Below are positions 33,255 through 42,190 of a stretch of DNA of 64,000 bases, one piece after another; position 1 is the first letter of the stretch; each line of letters starts with the position of its first letter. The notes beneath the pieces are model-generated. The model ran no database searches. It saw only the letters and a list, made by a program, of their open reading frames with translations, and was not told the DNA's origin. Both the position numbers and the translations under genes were made by a program. Source of the DNA: JALCOL01 sp022649665 (GTDB taxonomy: Bacteria; Bacillota; Bacilli; Lactobacillales; Enterococcaceae); NCBI GenBank assembly GCA_030372335.1, contig JAUDCW010000003.1. The stretch is one strand, 5' to 3'.

Positions 33255-35099
33255 CTATTTCGCGTTATCCTGGTCGTCCATCTTCAAAACGGCCATGAAG
33301 GCTTCTTGTGGAACTTCGACGCTGCCGATCTGTTTCATGCGCTTCTTTCCTTCTTTTTGCTTCTCGAGAAGTTTGCGTTTTCGGCTGACATCCCCACCAT
33401 AGCATTTTGCTAAGACGTTTTTGCGCAGCGCTTTGATGTCGCTTCGAGCAACGATTTTTTGCCCGACTGCGGCTTGGATCGGTACTTCAAATTGTTGGCG
33501 CGGGATCAATTTTTTAAGTTTTTCAACGATCGCTTTGCCGCGTTCATAAGCAAAATCTTTATGGACGATAAAGCTCAGCGCATCGACTTTTTCACCGTTC
33601 AAAAGAATATCCATCTTGATCAAGTTGCTTTGACGATAGCCGTTCATTTCATAATCAAGTGACGCATAGCCCTTCGTACTCGACTTTAATTTATCAAAGA
33701 AGTCAAAAACGATCTCGGAGAGCGGCAGATTATAGATTACGTTGACGCGATATTCATCGAGATAGTCCATCGTCACGAACTCGCCGCGCTTGCGTTGGGA
33801 AAGCTCCATGACTGGTCCGACGTAATCGTTCGGCACCATGATCGACGCTTTGACAAATGGTTCTTCGACTGATTCGATCACGCCAGGATCCGGAAAATCA
33901 GCCGGATTATCAACTTCGACTTGTGTTCCGTCTGTCTTATTGACGTGATAAATTACTGAAGGTGCTGTTGTTATCAGCGAAAGGTTGAACTCGCGTTCCA
34001 AGCGTTCTTGGACGACATCCATATGCAGCATCCCTAAAAATCCGCAGCGGAAGCCGAAGCCCAGTGCTTGGGACGTTTCCGGTTCAAATTGAAGAGCGGC
34101 ATCGTTCAATTGCAATTTATCCAAGGCTTCACGCAGATCGTTGTAGCGGGAAGTATCGATCGGATAGAGGCCGCAATAGACCATTGGATTCATCCGGCGG
34201 TAACCTGGCAGTGCTTCTTTGGCCGGATTATCAGCAAGCGTGATCGTATCCCCGACCCGCGTATCTTGCACCGTTTTGATTGCCGCGGTCAAATAGCCGA
34301 CATCGCCGACCATTAAATAGTCACTCGGCACGGCTTTCGGTGAAAACACACCGACTTCAGTGACTTCAAACTGCTTGCCGTTACTCATCAGCTCGATCGT
34401 GTCGCCGACGCGGACAACGCCGTCCATCACGCGGATGTTCAAAACGACTCCGCGATAAGAATCATAGATCGAGTCGAAGATCAATGCTTTGAGCGGTGCT
34501 TCCAAATCACCCGTCGGTGCTGGAATGTATTTCACGATTTTTTCCAGCAGCTCATCGATTCCGACACCGGTCTTTGCACTGGCAAGGACTGCTTCTGAAG
34601 CATCGATCCCGATCACGTCTTCGATTTCTTTTCGGACGCGCTCCGGATCAGCAGCCGGCAGATCGATCTTGTTGATGACCGGCAAGATCTCCAGATCATT
34701 ATCGATCGCCAGATAGACATTTGCCAGCGTTTGCGCTTCGATCCCTTGGGCAGCGTCGACGACTAAGACGGCTCCTTCGCAAGCGGCCAAAGAACGCGAG
34801 ACTTCATAAGAAAAGTCGACGTGTCCCGGCGTGTCGATCAAGTGAAAGATATACGTTTCGCCGTCATTGGCATGATAATGCAATTCCACGGCATTCAATT
34901 TAATAGTGATCCCGCGTTCACGCTCCAGATCCATTGAATCCAAAAGCTGCTCTTGCATGTCGCGAGTCGCCACGGTATGAGTTTTTTCCAAAATGCGATC
35001 GGCCAAGGTAGATTTCCCGTGATCAATATGGGCGATGATCGAGAAATTGCGGATTTTCCCTTGACGTTGTTTCATTTCCGCGATATTTTCGTTTGTCAT
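33255..35099 (-). CDS. lepA: Elongation factor 4 (LepA)
   Basis: This 614-residue ribosomal back-translocating GTPase has G1 IAHIDHGKSTL, G2/G3 ERERGITIKL and DTPGHVDF, and G4 INKIDLP. The LepA-specific C-terminal domain includes RKNVLAKCYGGDVSRKRKLLEKQKEGKKRMK, cited in part. Length is standard. It is the first core gene beside the ICE and appears intact, so insertion near its 3' side did not damage it. Confidence 0.98.
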   Translation of the reverse strand: MTNENIAEMKQRQGKIRNFSIIAHIDHGKSTLADRILEKTHTVATRDMQEQLLDSMDLERERGITIKLNAVELHYHANDGETYIFHLIDTPGHVDFSYEVSRSLAACEGAVLVVDAAQGIEAQTLANVYLAIDNDLEILPVINKIDLPAADPERVRKEIEDVIGIDASEAVLASAKTGVGIDELLEKIVKYIPAPTGDLEAPLKALIFDSIYDSYRGVVLNIRVMDGVVRVGDTIELMSNGKQFEVTEVGVFSPKAVPSDYLMVGDVGYLTAAIKTVQDTRVGDTITLADNPAKEALPGYRRMNPMVYCGLYPIDTSRYNDLREALDKLQLNDAALQFEPETSQALGFGFRCGFLGMLHMDVVQERLEREFNLSLITTAPSVIYHVNKTDGTQVEVDNPADFPDPGVIESVEEPFVKASIMVPNDYVGPVMELSQRKRGEFVTMDYLDEYRVNVIYNLPLSEIVFDFFDKLKSSTKGYASLDYEMNGYRQSNLIKMDILLNGEKVDALSFIVHKDFAYERGKAIVEKLKKLIPRQQFEVPIQAAVGQKIVARSDIKALRKNVLAKCYGGDVSRKRKLLEKQKEGKKRMKQIGSVEVPQEAFMAVLKMDDQDNAK

Positions 35100-35242
35100 T
35101 GATTCCCCTACTTTCAGTTAGTCCAACATCTATTATAACAAGGGCACCCGTGAATGGAAAGTCCTTTCGCCGATGGTTTGCGGCCCTTCATATCGGGACG
35201 GGCATGCTATAATATAGATATTATTAAAAGGAGTGGTTCGTC

Positions 35243-35926
35243 GTGAAGATCAAAGACTTGAAAGGATTCGAAAAAATATTTTTCTGGGGAGTGCTATTAT
35301 TTGGGATCAGTGCCTTTTTTGCAAATATTATCAAAATTTTCATTTTTCCAGCGGTTCAAACCTATAAAACGGTCGCCTTCGAAATGATCCCTGGAGTGCT
35401 GTTGATGTTTTTGCCGTTTGTTTTAGCTAAATTCTCCCATTTAGTGATCCCGCAAACGATGCGGATCTTCTACTGGTTTTTCTTATTTATTTCTGTTTAT
35501 CTGGGTACCGGCTACTTAGTGATCTCGCATATCTCTTTTTGGGACAAGATCTTGCATGCGACAAGTCCGATCCTCTTGACCGGTGTCGGCTACGGCATGA
35601 TCGGGATGTATCTCGGGAAAGATGAAATAAAAAAAATAAACCCGAATCTTTTTATCGTTTTCGGTTTTGCGTTTGCCGGGACATGCGGTGTTTTTTGGGA
35701 ATTTTGGGAATTTCTTTGCGACTCGGTCGCCAATATGAATTTGCAGCGCTATCTTTTATCAAACGGCACCCCGCTTGTCGGACGCGCTGCACTGATGGAT
35801 ACGATGGGGGATTTGATCACGAATACTATCGGCGCTTTGATCATCACTATTTTCTCAGTAGTAAAAGGCCGTCACATGCCGGGCTACTTTGAGTCCTTTA
35901 CCTTTGAGCGTTTGAAGAAAAAATGA
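35243..35926 (+). CDS. DUF2238-type integral membrane protein
   Basis: This 227-residue protein has about six hydrophobic helices. It carries the family pattern WDKILHATSPILL, GVFWEFWEF and DTMGDLITNTIGAL. A GTG start follows AAAGGAG, and TATAAT lies at 35208-35213. It is divergent from lepA and convergent with ppdK. Its function is unknown. Confidence 0.75.
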   Translation: MKIKDLKGFEKIFFWGVLLFGISAFFANIIKIFIFPAVQTYKTVAFEMIPGVLLMFLPFVLAKFSHLVIPQTMRIFYWFFLFISVYLGTGYLVISHISFWDKILHATSPILLTGVGYGMIGMYLGKDEIKKINPNLFIVFGFAFAGTCGVFWEFWEFLCDSVANMNLQRYLLSNGTPLVGRAALMDTMGDLITNTIGALIITIFSVVKGRHMPGYFESFTFERLKKK

Positions 35927-35939
35927 AGCTATGTAACGC

Positions 35940-35981
35940 AACAGGAGCGAAGACCTCAATGGTCCCCGCTCCTGTTTTTTT
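35940..35981. terminator. Bidirectional terminator between DUF2238 gene and ppdK
   Basis: AACAGGAGCG and CGCTCCTGTT arms are followed by a T tract on the plus strand, between two convergent stop codons. Confidence 0.85.
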
Positions 35982-35982
35982 C

Positions 35983-38631
35983 TTAAAGTGCTGAGGCTTG
36001 AGCTTCAGCTTTTTTTTGTTTCAACGTTGCTTGTGCAGCTGCCAAACGGGCAACCGGCACGCGGTAAGGCGAGCAGGAAACATAATCGAGTCCAAGTTCG
36101 ACACAATACGCGATCGAAGCTGGGTCGCCGCCGACTTCGCCGCAAACACCGACAACCAGATCTGGATTGGCTGCCAATCCCTTTTCAGTTGCCATCTTCA
36201 TCAATTGTCCGACTCCTTTGATGTCCAAGGTCCGGAATGGATCGGCTGGAAGCAGCTTGTCTTTCAAGTAAACTGGCAAGAACTTCCAAACATCATCACG
36301 CGAGTAGCCGAACGTCATCTGCGTCAAATCGTTCGTGCCGAAGCTGAAGAACTCAGCTTCTTTGGCGATCTCGTCAGCGATCAAACAAGCGCGCGGGATC
36401 TCGATCATCGTGCCGACGTGATATTCGAGCGTCATGCCTTTTTCTTTGAAGACACGCTCAGCGGCCGCTTGGACATATCCTTTCACGAATGCCAATTCTT
36501 CTGCGGTGCCGATCAACGGGATCATGATCTCCGGTTTGATCTGGATATTTTTCGCTTGTGAAACTTCCACGGCAGCTTCAATGATCGCTTCCGTTTGCAT
36601 CACACATACATCCGGGAAGGTGATCGCCAGGCGCACGCCGCGGTGGCCCATCATCGGGTTCATTTCCTGCAGCTCTTCGATTCGTTTTTCAACGAGTACG
36701 AGCGGCATTCCAGTTGCACCGGATAGTTCAGCCATTTCGTCTTCGGTATGCGGAAGGAATTCGTGAAGCGGCGGATCAAGGAGACGGATCGTGATGTCTT
36801 TTTCACCAGCGGCTGTAAACATTTCTTTAAAATCGCCTTTTTGCGCGACTTTCAATTGCCGCAGCGGTTCTTTTCGTTCTTCTTCATTATTTGCTAAAAT
36901 CATTTTGCGCATTGCCAACACCCGGTCTTCAGCAAAGAACATGTGCTCTGTCCGCGCTAAGCCGATTCCAGCCGCGCCGAATTCCAATGCCGCCAAGATA
37001 TCGCGCTTGGTTTCGCCGTTTCCTTTGACTTTGAGTGCTGCAACCTTGTCAGCCCAGCCCAAAACTTCTTGAAGCGACGTTTCCTCGGTCGCCATTTGTG
37101 TCGGCAAGACCCCGGCATAGATTTCACCAGTCGTCCCGTCGATCGAAAGATCATCGTCTTTCGTGAATACTTTGTCGCCGATCGTAACGGTCCAAGCGTG
37201 TTCATCGATCTTCAGCGCTTCGCAACCGACCACGCAGCAAACACCCATTCCGCGGGCAACTACTGCTGCATGGGAAGTCATTCCGCCGCGGCTGGTCACG
37301 ACTGCCTCTGCAACGACCATTCCTTCGATATCTTCTGGTGAAGTTTCGCTTCTGAGAAGCAATACTTTTTCGCCGGCTTCGCTGCGCTTTTTGGCTTGTT
37401 CCGCAGTAAAGCAGATCTTGCCGCTGGCCGCTCCCGGGCTTGCCGGCAAGCCGGTCGCAAGCGGGGTTGCACTGGCAAGCGCCAAGCTGTCGAATACTGG
37501 GTGAAGCAATTGGTCGATCATATTCGGTTCGATCCGAAGAACCGCTTCGTCTTTCGTGATGATCCCTTCACTGACGAGATCAACTGCGACTTTCACGGAA
37601 GCTTTCGGCGAACGTTTGCCGTTGCGTGTTTGCAAAATAAACAATTTGCCGGCTTCGATCGTGAATTCGATATCCTGCATGTCTTTATAATGATGTTCCA
37701 GTGTATCACAGATTCCTAAAATCTGCTGGTAGATGCCGGGCATCGCATTTTCAAGAGCACGGATCGGCTGCGGAGTCCGGACACCGGATACCACATCTTC
37801 CCCTTGTGCATTGATCAAATATTCTCCGAACAAGCCTGGTTCGCCGGTCGATGGATTGCGGGTGAACAAAACACCGGTTCCGCTCGTGTCCCCGAGGTTC
37901 CCGAAGACCATCTCTTGGATATTGACGGCGGTGCCCAAGTCATCAGGGATATTGTTCAAACGGCGATAGGTTTTCGCCCGCGAATTCAGCCAAGAACTGA
38001 ACACTGCTTCGATCGCCAAATACATTTGTTCTTTTGGCTCTTGCGGGAATTCGATTCCTTTTTCTTCCTTGATGATGCGTTTATATTCTTTGATGATCCC
38101 TTGCCAATCTTGAGCATCAAGGGCTGCATCGTTATCTTTGCCGGTAGCTTCTTTGACTTTATCGATTTCTTTTTCGAATTTAGCACCATCGATTTCAAAA
38201 ACGACATCGCCGAACATTTGGATCAAACGGCGGTAGCAGTCATAAGCGAATGTTTCGTTTCCTGAATTTTTTGCAACCGTCTGGACGGTCACATCATTCA
38301 ATCCCAAGTTCAGGATCGTATCCATCATGCCGGGCATCGAGATCGCTGCTCCGCTGCGGACCGAGACCAATAATGGCGAAGTCGTTGAGCCGAAGGTTTT
38401 GCCGGATTTCTTTTGCAGATCATCCAGCGCCTCTTCGATCTGGCGCTTCATGTCCGGCGAAAATTCAGAACGTTCTTTCAAATACGTCAAGCAAGCTTCG
38501 GTCGTAATGGTGAAGCCATTTGGAATCGGCATCTGAAGCTGCGTCATTTCTGCCAAGTTTGCGCCTTTGCCGCCTAAGAGGCCGCGCATATCTTTGTTTC
38601 CTTCTTCAAAACGGTATACTAGTTTAGTCAA
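35983..38631 (-). CDS. ppdK: Pyruvate, phosphate dikinase
   Basis: This enzyme interconverts pyruvate + ATP + Pi with PEP + AMP + PPi. The N-terminal ATP-grasp begins RGLLGGKGANLAEM. The swivelling domain holds the catalytic His in GGMTSHAAVVARG, whose neighbouring Thr is the regulatory phosphorylation site. The C-terminal TIM barrel ends with GVCGEVGGDP, containing the catalytic Cys. I prefer the TTG at 38631 (TKLVYRFEEG) because AAAGGTG precedes it at a good distance; an in-frame GTG at 38652 lacks a site. The upstream operator and the adjacent ccpN and PPDK-regulator genes indicate control by CcpN and by reversible phosphorylation. Confidence 0.96.
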   Translation of the reverse strand: MTKLVYRFEEGNKDMRGLLGGKGANLAEMTQLQMPIPNGFTITTEACLTYLKERSEFSPDMKRQIEEALDDLQKKSGKTFGSTTSPLLVSVRSGAAISMPGMMDTILNLGLNDVTVQTVAKNSGNETFAYDCYRRLIQMFGDVVFEIDGAKFEKEIDKVKEATGKDNDAALDAQDWQGIIKEYKRIIKEEKGIEFPQEPKEQMYLAIEAVFSSWLNSRAKTYRRLNNIPDDLGTAVNIQEMVFGNLGDTSGTGVLFTRNPSTGEPGLFGEYLINAQGEDVVSGVRTPQPIRALENAMPGIYQQILGICDTLEHHYKDMQDIEFTIEAGKLFILQTRNGKRSPKASVKVAVDLVSEGIITKDEAVLRIEPNMIDQLLHPVFDSLALASATPLATGLPASPGAASGKICFTAEQAKKRSEAGEKVLLLRSETSPEDIEGMVVAEAVVTSRGGMTSHAAVVARGMGVCCVVGCEALKIDEHAWTVTIGDKVFTKDDDLSIDGTTGEIYAGVLPTQMATEETSLQEVLGWADKVAALKVKGNGETKRDILAALEFGAAGIGLARTEHMFFAEDRVLAMRKMILANNEEERKEPLRQLKVAQKGDFKEMFTAAGEKDITIRLLDPPLHEFLPHTEDEMAELSGATGMPLVLVEKRIEELQEMNPMMGHRGVRLAITFPDVCVMQTEAIIEAAVEVSQAKNIQIKPEIMIPLIGTAEELAFVKGYVQAAAERVFKEKGMTLEYHVGTMIEIPRACLIADEIAKEAEFFSFGTNDLTQMTFGYSRDDVWKFLPVYLKDKLLPADPFRTLDIKGVGQLMKMATEKGLAANPDLVVGVCGEVGGDPASIAYCVELGLDYVSCSPYRVPVARLAAAQATLKQKKAEAQASAL

Positions 38632-38676
38632 AGAATACACACCTTTCTTCACTCATGATTTCTGTGCGCCACTCTT

Positions 38677-38720
38677 TGTGACGTATTAATTATCATGTAA
38701 TAAATATATAATACGTCACA
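38677..38720. promoter_or_regulatory. CcpN-like operator pair upstream of ppdK
   Basis: TGTGACGTATTA (38677-38688) and its exact complement TAATACGTCACA (38709-38720) form a 12-base inverted repeat with centres 32 bases apart, about three helical turns. Each half matches the B. subtilis CcpN consensus TRTGHYATAYW at 10 of 11 positions. Confidence 0.7.
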
Positions 38721-38787
38721 TTAATCGTCAATAGCTAATATAATTCTTTTTTACCGATATTTAAGCGCTGCCATGCTTTGGTTTATG

Positions 38788-38833
38788 TTGAATAATCGCG
38801 AACAGCTACGTATAATATGAAATGTGATGTACT
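38788..38833 (+). promoter_or_regulatory. ccpN promoter with an overlapping CcpN-like site
   Basis: TTGAAT (38788-38793), a 17-base spacer and TATAAT (38811-38816) make a near-consensus promoter. TGTGATGTACT at 38823-38833, right at the predicted start point, matches TRTGHYATAYW at 10 of 11, suggesting autorepression. Confidence 0.7.
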
Positions 38834-38854
38834 TTATTAGAAGGAGGTACTTGA

Positions 38855-39493
38855 ATGAAATTCACCGATCGTCAACTGGCGATCATCGACATTGTCAAAA
38901 AGAGCCAACCCATCAGCGCCGAAAATATCGCTAAAGAGCTGGGCTTTTCCAAAACGACTTTGCGGACCGACCTCTCGGTTCTGACAATGACAGGTATTTT
39001 AGATGCACGGCCCAAAGTCGGCTACTATTATGCGGGCCAGCCGTATGATTCGCTCTTGTTTGACACTCTGTTTGAAGAGACGGTCGAAAGTGTCATGATG
39101 CCTCCGCTTTTCGTGCAGCAGGAAACTTCTGTCTATGATGCCGTCATCACTTTATTTATGTATGACGTGGGAAGCTTGTATGTCCAAGATGAAGAAGAAC
39201 AATTTGTCGGTGTGATTTCGCGCAAAGATCTCTTGCGCGGCACGATCCATTCCGGCGATGCGAAAGAAACGCCGGTCGCGGTCATCATGAGCCGGATGCC
39301 CAACATTATCACCGTCCATCCGAAAGATCGCCTGATCGATGCCGGATACCTCCTGGTCGAACATAAAGTCGACAGTTTGCCGGTCACCGACAGCGAAGAA
39401 CGTACGCATATCATCGGTAAGGTAACCAAAACCCGTTTATTCCATCATTTTATCAAGTGTGGCATGAAAATCGAAGAAGAGAAAATCAACTAA
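38855..39493 (+). CDS. ccpN: CcpN-type repressor with HTH and two CBS domains
   Basis: This 212-residue protein has an N-terminal winged HTH (ISAENIAKELGFSKTTLRTDL, cited in part) and two CBS domains (about 75-135 and 140-205). The blocks include VGVISRKDLLRG and DSLPVTD. It is the B. subtilis CcpN (YqzB) layout; CcpN represses gluconeogenic genes under glycolytic conditions. It is followed after 16 bases by the PPDK regulatory gene, as in Bacillus, and divergent from ppdK. AAGGAGG precedes the ATG. Confidence 0.92.
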   Translation: MKFTDRQLAIIDIVKKSQPISAENIAKELGFSKTTLRTDLSVLTMTGILDARPKVGYYYAGQPYDSLLFDTLFEETVESVMMPPLFVQQETSVYDAVITLFMYDVGSLYVQDEEEQFVGVISRKDLLRGTIHSGDAKETPVAVIMSRMPNIITVHPKDRLIDAGYLLVEHKVDSLPVTDSEERTHIIGKVTKTRLFHHFIKCGMKIEEEKIN

Positions 39494-39509
39494 GTCAAAG
39501 GAGCAGAAT

Positions 39510-40337
39510 ATGAATATCATTGAAAAGACAAACCACCCCTTAACGATCTATGTCATTTCCGACTCGGTCGGTGAAACTGCGCAGAAAGCCTTGAACGCGG
39601 TTTTGGTCCAATTCCCCGATACGAAAAAAAGTCGCGAGATCAAACGTTTCCCATTCACGACTGCCGACATTTTGCCGGATATCTTAAAAGACGCTCTGCA
39701 TGACAAAGCGATCGTGCTGACGACGCTCGTCGATCCGAAGCAAGTCCAGATCGTCCATGAATTCTGCCAAAAATCCGGCTTGATCCACGTAGATTATATG
39801 ACTCCGCTTATCGAAGCGATCACTCAAAAAACGGGGCAAACCCCGCTCCAAGAAGCTGGTGCCAGCCACAAATTAGACCAATCATACTTCAGCCGTATCG
39901 AAGCGATCGAATTTGCGGTCCGCTATGACGACGGCAAAGATGCCCGCGGCTTCAATCAAGCCGACTTGGTCTTGATCGGTGTCTCGCGGACGTCGAAAAC
40001 TCCGCTCAGCATGTATTTAGCCAATCATAAAGTAAAAGCGGCCAACTTGCCGCTGATCCCCGGGGTTCAGCTGCCGGCCGAACTGAAAAATGTACCAAAA
40101 GAAAAAATCGTCGCTTTGACCGCCTCCGCACAAAATCTGCAATCGATCCGCCGCAGCCGTCTCTCTTCGCTCGGGATCGAGGGCGATTCGCGTTATGCCG
40201 ATTTGGACTATATCAAAAAAGAATTGAGCTATGCCAACGACGTCTTTAACAAGCTTGGCGTCACTCCGATCAATGTCGATCATCGTGCGATCGAAGAAGT
40301 CGCAACAGAAATCGAAGAAACGCATCCCTTGAAATAA
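39510..40337 (+). CDS. PPDK regulatory protein (bifunctional kinase/pyrophosphorylase, DUF299/YqfL)
   Basis: This 275-residue protein uses ADP to phosphorylate the regulatory Thr of PPDK when the catalytic His is phosphorylated, and reverses this with Pi. The family blocks are IYVISDSVGETAQKA, the P-loop GVSRTSKTPLSMYLA and RRSRLSSLG. Its neighbour ppdK makes this role very likely in this organism. It is co-transcribed with ccpN. Confidence 0.93.
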   Translation: MNIIEKTNHPLTIYVISDSVGETAQKALNAVLVQFPDTKKSREIKRFPFTTADILPDILKDALHDKAIVLTTLVDPKQVQIVHEFCQKSGLIHVDYMTPLIEAITQKTGQTPLQEAGASHKLDQSYFSRIEAIEFAVRYDDGKDARGFNQADLVLIGVSRTSKTPLSMYLANHKVKAANLPLIPGVQLPAELKNVPKEKIVALTASAQNLQSIRRSRLSSLGIEGDSRYADLDYIKKELSYANDVFNKLGVTPINVDHRAIEEVATEIEETHPLK

Positions 40338-40340
40338 CAT

Positions 40341-40388
40341 AAAAAGAAGCAAACTGGAAAAATCAAAAAACCAGTTTGCTTCTTTTTA
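40341..40388. terminator. Bidirectional terminator between the PPDK regulator and nfo
   Basis: AAAAAGAAGCAAACTGG and CCAGTTTGCTTCTTTTT flank a short A-rich loop between convergent genes. Confidence 0.88.
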
Positions 40389-41258
40389 TACTTCCAAATG
40401 TTTCGGATCGAATTTGCCGCTGCGCAGCATTTCGATTTCCGCTTTATACGGCGGATATTTCTTTTCCTCGCCAAGATACGGCGTCTCTAAGATCTTCGGC
40501 ACCGTTTCGAGGAGCGGGTGGTGTGCGACATGATAGAGCGCATCGAAGCCGATCGTGCCCATTCCGATATTCGCGTGGCGATCTTTATGGGCCCCGCGCG
40601 GATTTTTAGAGTCATTCAAATGGATGATCTTCAGGCGATCCAAGCCGATCGTTTGATCGAAATGCTTTAAGACCCCGTCAAAATCATTTTTGATATCATA
40701 TCCAGCATCATTTGTGTGGCAAGTATCAAAAGTAATGGACAATTTTTCGTTGTGCACTACCCCTGAAATGATCTCGGCGAGCTGCTCGAATGATGTGCCG
40801 ACTTCGGTGCCTTTGCCCGCCATGGTTTCCAGAGCGATCTGGACGTCTTGGGCCGGATCGATGACTTCGTTCAGGCCTTTGATCACGTGTTTCAGCCCGG
40901 CCTCGACCCCCGCGCCGACATGCGCTCCCGGATGAAGGGTGATTTGGTGTGCGCCTAATTTCTCAGTACGGTCGATCTCGCTTTTTAAAAAACCGATCGC
41001 AAACTCGAACATCTCAGGCTTTTTCGTGTTCGCTAAATTGATGATATACGGAGCGTGTACGACAAACTCTTGAATGCCGTGTTCGTTCATGATTTCATGT
41101 GCTTGTGCGATGCTCGCTGCATTGAGTTTGGCGCGCCGCGTGTTTTGCGGAGCCCCCGTATAGATCATAAAAGTATTGGCTTCATACGAAATCGCTTCTT
41201 CGACCGAAGAAACCAGCATTTTTGTACTTGAGAAAGAAACATGTGAACCGATCAGCAA
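40386..41258 (-). CDS. nfo: Endonuclease IV (AP endonuclease)
   Basis: This 290-residue zinc TIM-barrel enzyme cleaves abasic sites. It starts LIGSHVSFSSTKML and contains FVVHAPYIINLAN, HQITLHPGAHVG, IALETMAGKGTEVG, SITFDTCHTNDAGYD and IIHLNDSKNPRGAHKDRH, which supply the His/Asp/Glu zinc ligands. A TTG start follows GAGGAG. The downstream HIT-like gene lies directly upstream on the same strand. Confidence 0.97.
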   Translation of the reverse strand: MLIGSHVSFSSTKMLVSSVEEAISYEANTFMIYTGAPQNTRRAKLNAASIAQAHEIMNEHGIQEFVVHAPYIINLANTKKPEMFEFAIGFLKSEIDRTEKLGAHQITLHPGAHVGAGVEAGLKHVIKGLNEVIDPAQDVQIALETMAGKGTEVGTSFEQLAEIISGVVHNEKLSITFDTCHTNDAGYDIKNDFDGVLKHFDQTIGLDRLKIIHLNDSKNPRGAHKDRHANIGMGTIGFDALYHVAHHPLLETVPKILETPYLGEEKKYPPYKAEIEMLRSGKFDPKHLEV

Positions 41259-41272
41259 AAAAATTCTCCTCT

Positions 41273-42073
41273 CTAAAACCAGCCGTCTTTTTTCTCCGGA
41301 TCGATCGGCGTTGGATGCTTTAAATAGGCTAAAAAGGCCGTCCGATACTCTTCAAGCACATCTTCGGTAAATAATTGCGCCAGATCATAACCGACTAAAT
41401 AGGGCGAAACGATAAAGCGCGGCACGATATGGACTTGAAGTCCGTCTTCCCGATCGAAAAAAAACAAATTGTAACTGTACATATGGTGCTGACTCATCAA
41501 ATACTTGATGACGTTTTGCGTCATCAGCGCCACTTCACGGATCGTTTCCGCAGTCTGATCCGCACCAAGCACATTGAATTCCATCAAGCCGACATTCGGA
41601 TATTTTGAAAGATTGACCGCCAGCTTGCCCTTTTCTAAGACAGACATGCCTTGAAGGGTTTCCGGCGTCCAATACTCGTAGCCGTCGCGTTTCGTGAGCC
41701 CGACCAGCTGCAAATGGGCATGTTCGATGCTGCCGCCAGAGAGCGGGCCTTGGTTTTTATAGACAAGGACTGAGCAGTATTTTCCCGAATTTTTCATTTC
41801 CTGCCAGCATTCCCACGCAAATTGAAATACTTCCACCTGTTTTTCCGGCGGATAATTGCTCATATTCGCTTCGTGGTCAGCCGTCTCGATCAAGACTGTT
41901 TGCCCGCTGTCAAGAAGTGTCGGGTACTTGTTCCTTGTCCAAATCATGTCGCTTTTTGTTTTGATGATGTTTTCTGTGTCATGATAATTGCAGAAGGGAC
42001 ACGCATTTTTGTGGAATAGTGTTTCGGGCTTTTGGTCGCCGATATGGCGATCATAGATCAAAGGTTCTCGCAT
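41273..42073 (-). CDS. HIT-like protein (DUF4931 family, GalT-related)
   Basis: This 266-residue protein contains a zinc-type CPFC (ACPFCNYHD), IWTRNKYPTL and the HIT-like GGSIEHAHLQLVGL with an H-x-H pair. It is related in fold to galactose-1-phosphate uridylyltransferases and HIT hydrolases, but the substrate is unknown. The ATG at 42073 follows GGAGGCGG; longer frames do not have a site. It precedes nfo by 14 bases, so they likely form an operon. Confidence 0.8.
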   Translation of the reverse strand: MREPLIYDRHIGDQKPETLFHKNACPFCNYHDTENIIKTKSDMIWTRNKYPTLLDSGQTVLIETADHEANMSNYPPEKQVEVFQFAWECWQEMKNSGKYCSVLVYKNQGPLSGGSIEHAHLQLVGLTKRDGYEYWTPETLQGMSVLEKGKLAVNLSKYPNVGLMEFNVLGADQTAETIREVALMTQNVIKYLMSQHHMYSYNLFFFDREDGLQVHIVPRFIVSPYLVGYDLAQLFTEDVLEEYRTAFLAYLKHPTPIDPEKKDGWF

Positions 42074-42147
42074 ACTTCCGCCTCCGTTCTTATCCATTTT
42101 GAAGGTTCCCTGCTCGTTTGTCAAAGACCGCGAATGATTTTTTATTT

Positions 42148-42187
42148 GAAATAAAAAAACTTGGAATCCGAAAATTCCAAGTTTTTC
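42148..42187 (-). terminator. Terminator of clpB
   Basis: AAAAACTTGGAAT and ATTCCAAGTTTTT form the stem, with T/A tracts on both sides. It lies directly after the clpB stop. Confidence 0.85.
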
Positions 42188-42190
42188 TGT

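Noticed and set aside
33459..38536. Many plus-strand frames of 60-190 codons opposite lepA and ppdK
   Set aside because: They are antisense shadows of GC-richer genes, lack ribosome binding sites and show no protein-like composition.
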